From Burkholderiales bacterium (lineage in GTDB: Bacteria > Pseudomonadota > Gammaproteobacteria > Burkholderiales > SG8-39): a DNA stretch of 34,134 nt. Of the stretch, positions 1-8,393 are shown in pieces. The stretch spans positions 1-34,134 of the forward strand of contig JADLES010000265.1 in NCBI GenBank assembly GCA_020845995.1, written 5' to 3'. Under the pieces are notes generated by a model that saw only the letters and a list, made by a program, of their open reading frames with translations, did not search any database and was not told the DNA's origin. The position numbers were made by a program, and so were the translations under genes. Numbering within the stretch: position 1 is the first letter of the stretch; every line of letters begins with the position of its first letter.

Positions 1-98
1 AGCGTCGGCTGCCAGACGAAAGCCGCGCAGGCCGCGGCGAATGCGAACGCGAGAAACGCGCTCAGGATGCCGCAGGTCCGGCGGTGCTCGTCCGTCAC
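1..98 (-). CDS. N-terminal fragment of a putative membrane or exported protein (cut by the window edge)
   Basis: A GTG codon at 98..96 opens a frame that stays open to the left edge, giving about 32 residues. The first seven are charged and polar (MTDEHRR). They are followed by a hydrophobic Ala/Phe/Leu stretch of roughly 20 residues, which looks like a signal anchor or first membrane helix. The start overlaps the TGA stop of the FkbM gene in a GTGA arrangement, which is typical of translationally coupled genes in one operon. The function cannot be told from this fragment. It may belong to the same glycan or polysaccharide operon as its upstream neighbours, but that is inference from position only. 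Confidence 0.5.
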   Translation of the reverse strand, partial: MTDEHRRTCGILSAFLAFAFAAACAAFVWQPT

Positions 99-928
99 GC
101 TATGCCGATGGCGTCGAGGTACCGAGGCTGCAGCGCGGATCCGGTCTTGCGGTCGAATTCCGCCAGCGCCACGGCCGCCAGGCCCGGGGACGCATAGTTC
201 TCGTGCAGGATCGCGGCCAACTTGAGGAGCTGCGCCGGGGCGAGGAGATCGAAACCCTGGAAATCGCGCACGTAGATCGCGTCGCACCACAAGGGCTGGT
301 TTGTGAGCGATGGGCTGCCGTCCGAGACGGGTATCGGCCTGAACGGATAGCCGCCGAAGTAGCCGAACCTGTGAAAAAAGAACCCGCGCGCGCGCAGGTG
401 GCTGTCCAGGTCGGCGAACAGCGGCTGGCCCCTGTACAGCGGTGAGAAGCAGGCCTCGGTGTGCACGACCAGGATGTCGCGCAGGAATCTCTCCGCGCCC
501 CGCAACACGAGCAGCTCGCCGCCTTGCACGTCCATCTTGAGGAAATCCGCGCCGGCCACTTCCGCGATGTCGTCCAGCCGCCTGGTCTGCACCGGCTTTG
601 TCGCCATGACCGCGAACAGTCTCTCGAAATCGGTGAACCAGCGCAGCAGCCCGAAATTCGGTTCGAGCAGCGACGAATTGTAGGCATAGGCGCACTCGTG
701 AAATGTCTGTTCCGAACCGTCGCCGATGACGTACGGCAGGAAGCGGCGCCCGGCCTGGCCCGCGTCATTCAGCTTCCGGCACTCCTCCTCCACCGGCTCG
801 AAACCGATGACTTCGCAAGGCACCGCGGCGAGCAGCGGCGCGTAGGGGGTGTCGCCCACGTCCATCGCCCCCACGTCGACGATCCTGATCGTCGGCAGCG
901 CGGGCAGCAGGCTGACAATGGATTGCAC
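95..928 (-). CDS. FkbM family SAM-dependent methyltransferase
   Basis: This is a 277-residue protein starting at GTG 928, six bases after the stop of the giant glycosyltransferase fusion, so the two are very likely co-transcribed. It has the features of FkbM-type O-methyltransferases. An early SAM-binding strand (IRIVDVGAMDVG, residues 14-25) is followed by an acidic strand end (VIGFEPVEEE). The central FLKMDVQGGELLVLRGA block is the diagnostic post-motif of the family. FkbM enzymes O-methylate sugars or polyketides, and next to glycosyltransferases they commonly cap glycans. The acceptor here is unknown. Methylation of a sugar added by the neighbouring GT41 proteins is the most economical guess. 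Confidence 0.88.
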   Translation of the reverse strand: MQSIVSLLPALPTIRIVDVGAMDVGDTPYAPLLAAVPCEVIGFEPVEEECRKLNDAGQAGRRFLPYVIGDGSEQTFHECAYAYNSSLLEPNFGLLRWFTDFERLFAVMATKPVQTRRLDDIAEVAGADFLKMDVQGGELLVLRGAERFLRDILVVHTEACFSPLYRGQPLFADLDSHLRARGFFFHRFGYFGGYPFRPIPVSDGSPSLTNQPLWCDAIYVRDFQGFDLLAPAQLLKLAAILHENYASPGLAAVALAEFDRKTGSALQPRYLDAIGIA

Positions 929-934
929 GGTCGA

Positions 935-3900
935 CTACTTGTGGGCAACGACATTGAGGCTGATCGGCTCGCCGGAGAAGCGGATGGCGCTGTCGTCGTC
1001 GAACAGACCGAAGTCCCCGACGCGCTCGACGCGCGAGAAGCCCGCCGCCGTGAGGTATCTGCTCAGCGTCTCGAAATCGAAACCGACCCGGTGGAAATCG
1101 TGCTCGTCCACCTGCCCGCCGAAAGCCATCTGCATGATGAAGAACCGGTCCTGATCGGAATGGCGCGGATCCAGATACAGCCGGCAAAGCCGCTCGAAGT
1201 CCGGGACCCCGATCCTGGCGGTGCCGCCGCGTTTCAGGACGCGGTGGAATTCGCGCAGCGCCGTCTGCACCGGATCGCGGTAGCTGAGATGCTCGATGAC
1301 GTGCGAGGCGTAGATTTCGTCCACCGAGCCATCCTCGAATGCGCCCAGATCGCTGCAGTCGGCGACGAAGTCCACCCCGGGCCCCGGCTGCACGTTGAGA
1401 ATCTTCCATCCGACCATTGTCTGCTTTCCGCCGATATGCAGCCGCATGGGTGGCCTCTCCTCTGTCTTCGCATACGCCTCCCAGATCTCCCGGTAGGCCC
1501 CTTCCAGTCCGCGCGTGAAGGTTTTTTCCGCCAGCAGCGGCGAGTCGCGCAGCCGCTCGCGCATGCCCGCGCGCAGCGCGTCGCGCCTGCCGGCGTCCTG
1601 AGCGAGCGCCACCGCCTTCGCCAGATACTCCTCGGGACCGGATGCAACCAGGTCCGCGAGCCCGGCGCGGCTGAGGATGCTCAGGCCGACCCTGGCGACA
1701 TGCGTCTTGCCCGCGAGACTGACCACGGGCACGCCCATCCACAGCGCCTCCAGGGTGGTCGTCGTGCCGTTATACGGGAAGGTGTCGAGCGCGATGTCGA
1801 TGTCGAGGTAGGCCGCCAGGTGCGCGTCGAACGCGTCCAGCGGCGGCAGCAGTTCCAGCCGTTCGGCCCCGATGCCGTGCCGCGCAAAGCGCGCCAGCAG
1901 CTCCCGCCGGGCGCTGGCGGCGGCAAGGCCGTAAGCCTTCAGCACCAGCCGCGCGCGCGGTACGCTCGCCAGGATACGCGACCAGAGCGCAACCATGGCG
2001 TCGGTGAGCTTGGACAGGTTGTTGAACGAACCGAACGTCACGTAGCCCCTCGCGCGCGCCGGCGCCGCGCCCGGCGCCGGCGCGCCGGCGGGCGGGCGGT
2101 AACACAGGAACCCGTCGGGCAGCCGCAGCAGCTTTTCAGCGTGGAACGCCTCGCTCGCGCCCAGGGGATCGGCATACGAGTCGGTGAAACGGTAGTCAAT
2201 CGCATGCAGGCCCGTGGTGTTCGGGTAGCCGAGCCAGCTCACCTGCACCGGCGCGAGCTTGCGCGCCATCAGCGCCATCCGCCCGCCGCCGGTGTGGCCC
2301 GCCAGATCGACGAGGATGTCGATGGCGTCGAAGCGCATGCGCTCTGCGATGAGGTCGTCTCTGACCCCCGAAACGTCGCGCCAGTGCTCGCAAAGCGCCT
2401 CGATCCGGCGCGTCGTCGCGTCCGGGCGCGTGGTGGTGGAGTAGCAGAAAACCTGGAAGGCGTGCCGGTCGTGGCTGGCGAGAACAGGTTCGATGAAATC
2501 CGCCACGGGATGGCGGCGGAAGTCCGGCGACAGGTAGCCGATCTTCAGGCGCCCCCGACGGCGGCGTTCTTCGTCGGTGCGCGCCGCCTGCCAAGGAATG
2601 CCGGTGGCATGCCGTTTCGCCCAGGCGCGGTGCTCCGCGAGCATCCTTCCGGCATCGTCACCGTGCAGGTTGTGCAGGACGAGCAACAGATTGCCGCCGG
2701 CCTGCGCAAGCTTGGGATCCAGTTCGATCGCTTTGCGCAGGTGCGTTTCGGCCTCCTCATTGCGGCCAAGTCCCTGCATGCACATGCCGAGTCCAAGCCA
2801 GCCGCGCGCGTACCCGGCATCGACCTCGATTGCCCTGCGGTAGCTGGCGACCGCGTCATCGAGCTCCAGGCCATCGAACAGCAGGTCGCCGAGATTGCAG
2901 TGCCAGTCGGCGTGGCGCGGATCGATGGCCAACCCGGCTCGCATGCATACGATCGCATTCACCAGATCGCCCAGCTGGCGAAGCGCATTGCCTTTGTTGT
3001 AGCTCGCCTGCGCCAGACGCGTGTCGAGTTCGAGCGCGCGGTCGTAGCATTCGAGCGCGCCGCGCAGGTTGCCGGACGCTTCCAGGGTACAGCCAAGATT
3101 GTTGAATGCTTTCGCGAACCTCGGGTCGAGTTCGACCGCGCGCGCGAAGGACGTCACCGCATCGTCGACCTTGGCCTGCGCCTGAAAGCAGCAGCCCAGC
3201 ATGTAATGGAACATGGCGACGTCGCCGCGCGCGGCAATTGCCTTGTTGATCCAGTCGACGGCCGAGCCGGGACTTCCGCTGTCGAACAGCATCTCCCAGA
3301 TGGCAGTGAGCGCTTCGAGGTGATCGGCCCTGCCCAGCAGAACTTCCTCGAGGACCTCGCAGGCCTCGGCCAGACTGCCGGAAGCGCGGAGTTCGCCGGC
3401 GCGGCGCATTTTTTCCGCGATTTCCCCAGGGCTGAGCGCGCGCTCGCCGGTTCCCGCGATCCGCGCCTGCCAGATATCGAGGTACGCGGACTCGATCGCC
3501 GCAGTGAGCGCGGCCTCGTCGCGCAGAGGGGAGCGACGCACGCGCTCCCGAAGGCTGCCGCGCAGCTCGGACAGCCGCGCCCTGTCGGCGGCCAGGCGGA
3601 CGGCCGTCGCCACATAACCGTCGACGTCCCTGGCGACCAGATCGTCCAGCCCGACCGCGTGCAACAGGCTGGCTCCGACTCTCGCTGAATGCCGGTCGCC
3701 GGTGAACGTCACCACCGGAACCCCCATCCACAACGCCTCGCAGGTGGTGGTCGTCCCGTTGTAGGGAAAGCTGTCCAGGGCAATGTCGACGCTGCCGTGG
3801 ACCGCCAGATGGCCGCCGGGCGTTTTCTGCCAGGGAACGAGTTCCAGCCGCTGCGGGTCTATCCCGGCGCGCGCGAAGCGCTGCCGGATCCGCGCCGCGA

Positions 3901-5260
3901 CGTCAGGCACGCTCAGGGGCTTGCCCTTCAGCTTCAAGCGGGAACCAGGCACGCCGGCAAGCACCCGCGCCGCGGCGTCGAGGAAGCCGTCGGACAGCTT
4001 GGCGAAATTATTGAAGCAGCCGAAAGTGACGTAGCCCGCGCCGGCGGCCGGCGGGGGCGCGACCTCCGGGCTGTCCTCGAGCGGCCGGAAGCAGTGAAAG
4101 CAGGCCGGCAGGCGCAACAGGCGTTCGGCGCTCAGCCGGTCGGCCTCGCCGGGCGGGTCGGCGCGTGCGTCCGAAATGCGGTAGTCGATCGCGGTCAGGC
4201 CGGTCGTGTTCGGGTAGCCGAGATAGGTGACCTGGACCGGCGCGGGCTTGGTCGCGAAAACTTTCAGCCGGTTGTAGCCGGTATGACCGGCAAGATCGAC
4301 GAGAATGTCGATGCGGTCATTGCGGATGCGGTCGGCGAGCTCGGCGTCGGTCAGATGCACGCAGTCGATCCAATGATCCGCGTTTGCGCGCAGCCGCGCG
4401 GTGAACGGGTCGTCGGTACGGTGATTGTGGTAGCAGAAGATCTCGAAGCGCTCGCGGTCGTGCGATTCGAGTATCGGCTCGAAAAACAGCGCCACGACAT
4501 GCGCGCGGAAATCCGGAGAAACGTAGCCCACGCGAAGCCTGCGTGGCCAGGTCCGCTCGGGCAGCGGCGCAAGGTAGGGGCGCGCGAAGATCGCGGCATA
4601 CCTGCGGTGCTCGGCGAACAGTTCCCTTGGGCTGAGCGCCTCGCTGTAGTGCAGCGTCAGCAGCAGATTGCTGAACGCGTCGGCGCTCTGGGGCGCGCGC
4701 CTGACCACGCGGCGGCCGGCCTCGATCGCCTCGTCGATCCGGCCGTGCGTGCGGTAGATGGTGGCGAGATTGACGTCGATGTGATGCCCTTCGCCGCCCG
4801 CGGACCGCGCCTGCTCGGCCTTGGCGCGCACTTCCTCGTCGCGGCCCAGCTCCAGCTCCGTCATCCAGAGATTGCCCACGGCATCGGCATGGTCCGGCTG
4901 CAGGCGGACGGCGGCCCTGAAGGACGCCTCCGCGGCCTCGAAGCGGCCGATATTGAACTGCGCCAATCCCAGCGCAAAGCGGAATTCCGCATCGACCGGC
5001 CGGGCTTCGACCGCCTGCTCGAAGAAGTGGATCGCCTCCAGTTCGCGACGGTCTTCCGCCGCGACGCAACCGAGGAAATACAGCACGTCAGGCCGGCGCG
5101 GGTCGCGGTCCAGCACCTGGCGAAACAGTTCCTGCGCCTGCTCGTGCTTGCCGCTCAGATGCTGCTCGAACGCTTCCCTGACCCACCGTTCCAGCGTCTC
5201 GGCATCCGGCGCGGATGCCGGACCGGAGATGCCCGAGAACAGGCGCTTCAGGAAGGTCAC
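935..5260 (-). CDS. Giant fusion: TPR-GT41-TPR-GT41-methyltransferase (SPINDLY/OGT-like)
   Basis: This cytosolic-looking protein of about 1441 residues contains two complete O-GlcNAc-transferase-like units. TPRs cover about 25-210 and 610-860. Catalytic domains cover about 242-600 and 904-1265. Both catalytic copies keep the key residues of the family: the first His in SPDF-R-x-H (His254, His917), the DLAGHTG His (His326, His989), the Lys after FNN (Lys421, Lys1084), and the NGTTTT nucleotide-binding loop (501-506 and 1164-1169). Residues 1272-1441 form a SAM-methyltransferase-like domain with IGGKQ, ASHVIEHL and VPD motifs. The start at GTG 5260 is preferred because AGAGGGG lies nine bases upstream. 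An in-frame ATG at 5284 would add eight residues but lacks a ribosome site. The expected activity is transfer of a sugar from a nucleotide-sugar to Ser/Thr of a protein. The acceptor is unknown. Confidence 0.88.
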   Translation of the reverse strand: MTFLKRLFSGISGPASAPDAETLERWVREAFEQHLSGKHEQAQELFRQVLDRDPRRPDVLYFLGCVAAEDRRELEAIHFFEQAVEARPVDAEFRFALGLAQFNIGRFEAAEASFRAAVRLQPDHADAVGNLWMTELELGRDEEVRAKAEQARSAGGEGHHIDVNLATIYRTHGRIDEAIEAGRRVVRRAPQSADAFSNLLLTLHYSEALSPRELFAEHRRYAAIFARPYLAPLPERTWPRRLRVGYVSPDFRAHVVALFFEPILESHDRERFEIFCYHNHRTDDPFTARLRANADHWIDCVHLTDAELADRIRNDRIDILVDLAGHTGYNRLKVFATKPAPVQVTYLGYPNTTGLTAIDYRISDARADPPGEADRLSAERLLRLPACFHCFRPLEDSPEVAPPPAAGAGYVTFGCFNNFAKLSDGFLDAAARVLAGVPGSRLKLKGKPLSVPDVAARIRQRFARAGIDPQRLELVPWQKTPGGHLAVHGSVDIALDSFPYNGTTTTCEALWMGVPVVTFTGDRHSARVGASLLHAVGLDDLVARDVDGYVATAVRLAADRARLSELRGSLRERVRRSPLRDEAALTAAIESAYLDIWQARIAGTGERALSPGEIAEKMRRAGELRASGSLAEACEVLEEVLLGRADHLEALTAIWEMLFDSGSPGSAVDWINKAIAARGDVAMFHYMLGCCFQAQAKVDDAVTSFARAVELDPRFAKAFNNLGCTLEASGNLRGALECYDRALELDTRLAQASYNKGNALRQLGDLVNAIVCMRAGLAIDPRHADWHCNLGDLLFDGLELDDAVASYRRAIEVDAGYARGWLGLGMCMQGLGRNEEAETHLRKAIELDPKLAQAGGNLLLVLHNLHGDDAGRMLAEHRAWAKRHATGIPWQAARTDEERRRRGRLKIGYLSPDFRRHPVADFIEPVLASHDRHAFQVFCYSTTTRPDATTRRIEALCEHWRDVSGVRDDLIAERMRFDAIDILVDLAGHTGGGRMALMARKLAPVQVSWLGYPNTTGLHAIDYRFTDSYADPLGASEAFHAEKLLRLPDGFLCYRPPAGAPAPGAAPARARGYVTFGSFNNLSKLTDAMVALWSRILASVPRARLVLKAYGLAAASARRELLARFARHGIGAERLELLPPLDAFDAHLAAYLDIDIALDTFPYNGTTTTLEALWMGVPVVSLAGKTHVARVGLSILSRAGLADLVASGPEEYLAKAVALAQDAGRRDALRAGMRERLRDSPLLAEKTFTRGLEGAYREIWEAYAKTEERPPMRLHIGGKQTMVGWKILNVQPGPGVDFVADCSDLGAFEDGSVDEIYASHVIEHLSYRDPVQTALREFHRVLKRGGTARIGVPDFERLCRLYLDPRHSDQDRFFIMQMAFGGQVDEHDFHRVGFDFETLSRYLTAAGFSRVERVGDFGLFDDDSAIRFSGEPISLNVVAHK

Positions 5261-5310
5261 GTCAGCGCGCCCCTCTGATACCATCGCGTCGGGGAGCGAA
5301 GAGTCCGCAC

Positions 5311-5601
5311 ATGTTCAGGCTGATGGGGTCGCGCGAGATCGACGAGTTTGCGGGGTCGCTGGTGCGCGAGTTCGCCACCCGGTTTCCGCCCGAGAAGAAC
5401 TTCGACGCCGCACCGCTCGCGCGCGCGATCGACGAAATCTGCGGACGCGCCAAGGCGTACCAGCGCGAGAAGCGCCTGGGAGTATACGGCAAGGCCAGGA
5501 TGGGAACGGCGTTCAAGTTCGAGCTCAAGACTGCCGGCTACCCGGAAGATTTCATCGACGCCTTCACGCGCCAGCTGCTGCTGCTCATGTCGGGGAAATA
5601 G
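5311..5601 (+). CDS. Small conserved-looking hypothetical protein (96 aa)
   Basis: This is one of only two clear plus-strand genes in the window. It starts at ATG 5311 with GAAGAG seven bases upstream and ends at TAG 5599..5601. The product begins MFRLMGSREIDEFAG and is predicted to be soluble and mostly helical. It is rich in charged residues, has no cysteine, and has no signal peptide or membrane segment. It lies head-to-head with the giant glycosyltransferase gene, with only 50 bases between starts, and its last 17 bases overlap the 3' end of the convergent TPR/GT9-like gene. I do not recognise the family. The regular codon pattern and a good ribosome site argue that it is real and not an antisense shadow. 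Confidence 0.7.
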   Translation: MFRLMGSREIDEFAGSLVREFATRFPPEKNFDAAPLARAIDEICGRAKAYQREKRLGVYGKARMGTAFKFELKTAGYPEDFIDAFTRQLLLLMSGK

Positions 5602-7159
5602 GCTCCGCGCGCGAAAGCCGGTGCAGTTGATCGGCAGCGCGCGCCAGCACCTCGCCCCAATCGCCGCGCCGCTGCTGCCGGAAAAGGCGCATGCTCGGAT
5701 ACCAGCGGCTGGACGGACCCTCGGGCTCCCAGCGCCAGTCGGCCGCATAGGGCAGCAGCGTCCAGACCGGCCTGCCCATTGCCCCGGCCAGGTGCGCGAC
5801 CGCGGTGTCCACCGATATCGTCAGGTCCAGTCCGGCGATCAATGCCGCGGTATCGGAGAAATCCCGCACGCCCGCGGTCATGTCGCGCAGCGCGATCGGC
5901 GCGCGGGCCGTGGATTCCGCGCTCCCGGCCGCGCCCATCTGCAGGCTGCAGAACTCCACACCCGCAACGCGGCCGAGCGGCGCCAGCGCATCCACAGGAA
6001 TCGACTTGAGCGCGGCGCCTGGAAACAGCGATTGACTCGCCCACACCAGGCCGACGCGGAGGTTTTCCCGGGAACCGCGCGCTGGCACGGGAGCGGCAAC
6101 GGAAGCAAGAGACAGGTAGGGCACTCCGGGCGGGACGGTTTCGGTGGTCGTCCCGACCAGCCGTGGAACCCCGAGCAAGGAGCAGTGAACGTCGAATTCC
6201 GGGACTGGCTGCGCGGTGCTCACGACCTCCGCAACGCCAGGCACCGTCGCGAAAATCCCCGCCAACTCCGGCTGGCAGCGAAGCACAACCCGCGCGCCGC
6301 GCGCCGCCAGCAGCGGCACGTAGCGAACGAATTGGATCGCATCGCCATAGCCTTGCTCGGTGTACAGGAGGATCGTCTTGCCAGCGGGCGCCGAGCCATC
6401 CCATTCCGGCCGCGCAAACACCGGGCGCGGGAATCCACTCGCCGCCCAGCGCCACTCATAGTCATCCCAGGCCTCGGGCCAGCGGCCCAGGGCAAGCAAC
6501 GCCATGGCGCGATTGAGGCGCGCATGCGCGTTGCCTGGCTCCACCGCGATCGCGCGGTCGTATGCCTGCCGCGCCTCATCCGGCAAGCGCTGCTGCGCCA
6601 GCGCGTAGCCCAGATTGATCCAGGCGTCGGTTGACGAGGGCGCAAGCTCGGCTGCTGCCCGGAAGCACCCAAGCGCCTCCTCCAGCTGGCGAACGGCGTC
6701 GAGGCCGGCGGGCCCCGCGGTTCCCGCGCCGGATTCTCCCCTCGCCTGCAGAACACAGCCAAGATTGATGCGCGCGGGCGCGTGCCCGGGGGCAAGCGCC
6801 AGGGCGTCGCGATAGCAGGTCTCGGCACCGGCGGCGTCGCCGCAGGCGGCCAGTGCGCAACCCAGCGCGTAGTGATAGTGCGGGCGATCGCCCGCGATCG
6901 ACACGGCCCGCTGGAACAGGCCGACGGCTAGCTCATGATCGCCGCGCGCCGAGGCGATTTCGCCGAGGAGGCAAAGCGCCGGAGCATAGTCGGCATCCTC
7001 CTCGAGGATCTCGTGGCATAGCCGCTCGGCGCCGGTTGGATCGCGATCCTCGCAGCGTCGCGTCGCGGTCCGCATCCGCCCCTCGAACCGATCCTGTCGC
7101 GCATTCGCCGGCAGCCGGGGCGGCCGGGCCGAAAGCAGATTTCTTACCCACCGGAACAT
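5585..7159 (-). CDS. TPR protein with C-terminal GT9-like (heptosyltransferase-fold) domain
   Basis: This 524-residue protein starts at ATG 7159. TPR units occupy about 40-245, including alternating ALGCALAACGD, INLGCVLQARG and INLGYALAQQ helices. A Gly/Ala-rich insertion near 140-155 breaks the array. From about 255 the protein resembles the GT9-like domain often found after TPRs. It has EQGYGDAIQFVRY at 268-280, a second Rossmann half starting VGLVWAS at 369-375, and DFSDTAALIAGLD followed by ISVDTAVAHLAGA at 433-460. This arrangement suggests a glycosyltransferase or sugar-binding role on a protein substrate, but the donor and acceptor are unknown. It lies downstream of the pilin gene and its terminator, so it probably has its own promoter. 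Confidence 0.82.
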   Translation of the reverse strand: MFRWVRNLLSARPPRLPANARQDRFEGRMRTATRRCEDRDPTGAERLCHEILEEDADYAPALCLLGEIASARGDHELAVGLFQRAVSIAGDRPHYHYALGCALAACGDAAGAETCYRDALALAPGHAPARINLGCVLQARGESGAGTAGPAGLDAVRQLEEALGCFRAAAELAPSSTDAWINLGYALAQQRLPDEARQAYDRAIAVEPGNAHARLNRAMALLALGRWPEAWDDYEWRWAASGFPRPVFARPEWDGSAPAGKTILLYTEQGYGDAIQFVRYVPLLAARGARVVLRCQPELAGIFATVPGVAEVVSTAQPVPEFDVHCSLLGVPRLVGTTTETVPPGVPYLSLASVAAPVPARGSRENLRVGLVWASQSLFPGAALKSIPVDALAPLGRVAGVEFCSLQMGAAGSAESTARAPIALRDMTAGVRDFSDTAALIAGLDLTISVDTAVAHLAGAMGRPVWTLLPYAADWRWEPEGPSSRWYPSMRLFRQQRRGDWGEVLARAADQLHRLSRAEPISPT

Positions 7160-7182
7160 CGGGTTTGCGGCTGTAGGGCGTC

Positions 7183-7211
7183 AAAAAAAAGCCCGCTTGG
7201 CGCGGGCTTTT
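7183..7211 (-). terminator. Rho-independent terminator of the pilin gene
   Basis: A perfect six-base stem GCCCGC (7191-7196) / GCGGGC (7202-7207) has a five-base loop. On the plus strand it is flanked by eight A (7183-7190) and four T (7208-7211). Read on the minus strand it ends in eight U, about 25 bases after the TAA of the first pilin gene. The symmetry could let it work weakly in the other direction too. Confidence 0.9.
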
Positions 7212-7231
7212 CCAAAGCAGATAGAAGCAAC

Positions 7232-7675
7232 TTAGCCGCGGCAGGCGCCCGGCAGGTACTTGTTGTCGATGTCGCCCCTGGTGCAGTTCCAGGTCTTGCC
7301 CGAGTCCGTGGTGAACAGGTACAGCGTCTTGCCCGTGATCGCCGCGTTGATCGTGCTCGTCTTCATGCTCGCGCCGATCGTGTACGCCGATGACGTGCCG
7401 CTGACCGTCGGCGTGCCCGTCTGGACGATGGAACCCGTGTACTTGCCACTGGTATTGCCCATCACGTCGGACAGCGACCCTGGCCAGGTTCCCTTGTCGG
7501 CGAAGTACTCGGCGAGCGGCGTTTTCCCCGAACCCATCAGGCTGACCGCCTCGGAGACCTGCGAGCGGGCGATATAGTCCTGATAGGCGGGGATGGCGAC
7601 CGCCGCCAGAATCCCGATGATCGCGACGACGATCATCAGTTCGATCAGCGTAAAACCTTTCTGTATCTGCTTCAT
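7232..7675 (-). CDS. pilA: Type IV major pilin, copy 1
   Basis: This 147-residue prepilin starts at ATG 7675 with AGGAG nine bases upstream. The leader MKQIQKG is followed by the class III cleavage site G7|F8. Mature Glu5 and the long hydrophobic helix ([18 protein letters not shown]) are typical of type IVa pilins. A C-terminal disulfide loop is expected between Cys131 and Cys145. The middle of the protein (about 70-125) is unusually rich in Thr and Ser. The product would be processed by PilD and polymerised into a pilus. No other pilus structural gene is in the window, so assembly depends on components elsewhere. A strong sigma-54-like promoter precedes it and a terminator follows it, so it is probably monocistronic. 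Confidence 0.96.
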   Translation of the reverse strand: MKQIQKGFTLIELMIVVAIIGILAAVAIPAYQDYIARSQVSEAVSLMGSGKTPLAEYFADKGTWPGSLSDVMGNTSGKYTGSIVQTGTPTVSGTSSAYTIGASMKTSTINAAITGKTLYLFTTDSGKTWNCTRGDIDNKYLPGACRG

Positions 7676-7734
7676 GTGATCAGCTCCTTTGTGTGGATCA
7701 ACTCCGCGGTCCTTCTGCGGATATTACAGTGAAA

Positions 7735-7749
7735 GCAATTCGCGGGCCA
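7735..7749 (-). promoter_or_regulatory. Sigma-54 (RpoN) -24/-12 promoter of pilin copy 1
   Basis: Read on the minus strand this is TGGCCC-N5-TTGC followed by TTT. That differs from the RpoN consensus TGGCAC-N5-TTGC at one position and keeps the invariant GG and GC with ten bases between them. It lies 60 bases upstream of the ATG, predicting a leader of about 48 nt. RpoN with the activator PilR drives pilA in many proteobacteria. Neither gene is in this window. Confidence 0.78.
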
Positions 7750-7787
7750 GCCGGGAAACTTATACATAAACACCGCATAAACAATGT

Positions 7788-7806
7788 CTTGCATCAATCT
7801 TGCATC
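7788..7806. repeat. Direct repeat CTTGCATC x2 upstream of pilin copy 1
   Basis: Two identical CTTGCATC octamers at 7788-7795 and 7799-7806 are spaced 11 bp apart, close to one helical turn. They lie about 40-70 bp upstream of the sigma-54-like element. This could be an activator (enhancer) binding site for the pilin promoter. Nothing matching was noticed upstream of the second pilin gene. Confidence 0.4.
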
Positions 7807-7856
7807 GCTGGATGTGCCGTTTTTCCGACCTCAGTCTGCGCGGAGTGGTCCGCAAG

Positions 7857-7873
7857 ATGACCATTTTGGTCAT
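7857..7873. repeat. Inverted repeat ATGACC-ATTTT-GGTCAT between the pilin genes
   Basis: A perfect six-base palindromic stem with a five-base loop lies 14 bases beyond the stop of pilin copy 2. It has no T-tract on the minus strand. It could be a weak terminator, a transcript-stabilising hairpin or a protein-binding site. The evidence does not separate these. Confidence 0.4.
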
Positions 7874-7886
7874 ATTGAACGATCCC

Positions 7887-8330
7887 CTACGACCGGCAGG
7901 CACCCGGCAGGTAGCGATTGTCGATATCGCCCCTGGTGCAGTTCCAGGTCTTGCCCGAGTCCGTGGTGAACAGGTACAGCGTCTTGCCCGTGATCGCCGC
8001 GTTGATCGTGCTCGTCTTCATGCTCGCGCCGATCGTGTACTGGGACGACGTGCCGCTGACCGTCGGCGTGCCCGTCTGGACGATGGAACCCGTGTACTTT
8101 CCACTGGTATTGCCCATCACGTCGGACAGCGCCCCGGGCCAGGTTCCCTTGTCGGCGAAGTACTCGGCGAGCGGCGTCTTGGCCGATCCCAGCAGGCTGA
8201 CCGCCTCGGAGACCTGCGAGCGGGCGATATAGTCCTGATAGGCGGGGATGGCGACCGCCGCCAGAATCCCGATGATCGCGACGACGATCATCAACTCGAT
8301 CAATGTAAATCCCTTCTGGATGCTCCGCAT
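7887..8330 (-). CDS. pilA: Type IV major pilin, copy 2
   Basis: This is a second 147-residue prepilin, differing from copy 1 at eight positions (residues 2, 3, 47, 50, 67, 97, 139, 147). The leader MRSIQKG, cleavage site, mature Glu5, hydrophobic helix and Cys131/Cys145 loop are all kept. The start at ATG 8330 fixes the same leader length as copy 1 and has GGGAGG ten bases upstream. An upstream in-frame GTG at 8393 would add 21 residues ahead of the leader and is unlikely. It has its own sigma-54-like element, so it is probably transcribed separately. Whether both copies are expressed together or serve as variants is unknown. Confidence 0.95.
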   Translation of the reverse strand: MRSIQKGFTLIELMIVVAIIGILAAVAIPAYQDYIARSQVSEAVSLLGSAKTPLAEYFADKGTWPGALSDVMGNTSGKYTGSIVQTGTPTVSGTSSQYTIGASMKTSTINAAITGKTLYLFTTDSGKTWNCTRGDIDNRYLPGACRS

Positions 8331-8393
8331 GGTTCGGATACCTCCCGTCCTGGATCGTTGCCGGAAAAAAGCTTGTACCCAAGTTACAACCAC

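Noticed and set aside
461-3688. A 1075-codon open frame on the plus strand, antisense to the GT41 fusion
   Set aside because: Its product is Arg/Gln/Ala-rich with no domain, and it mirrors the codon periodicity of the minus-strand gene, a common effect in GC-rich DNA.
8331-8393. Longer start for pilin copy 2
   Set aside because: It would put 21 residues before the prepilin leader, unlike copy 1, and it overlaps the predicted transcript leader.
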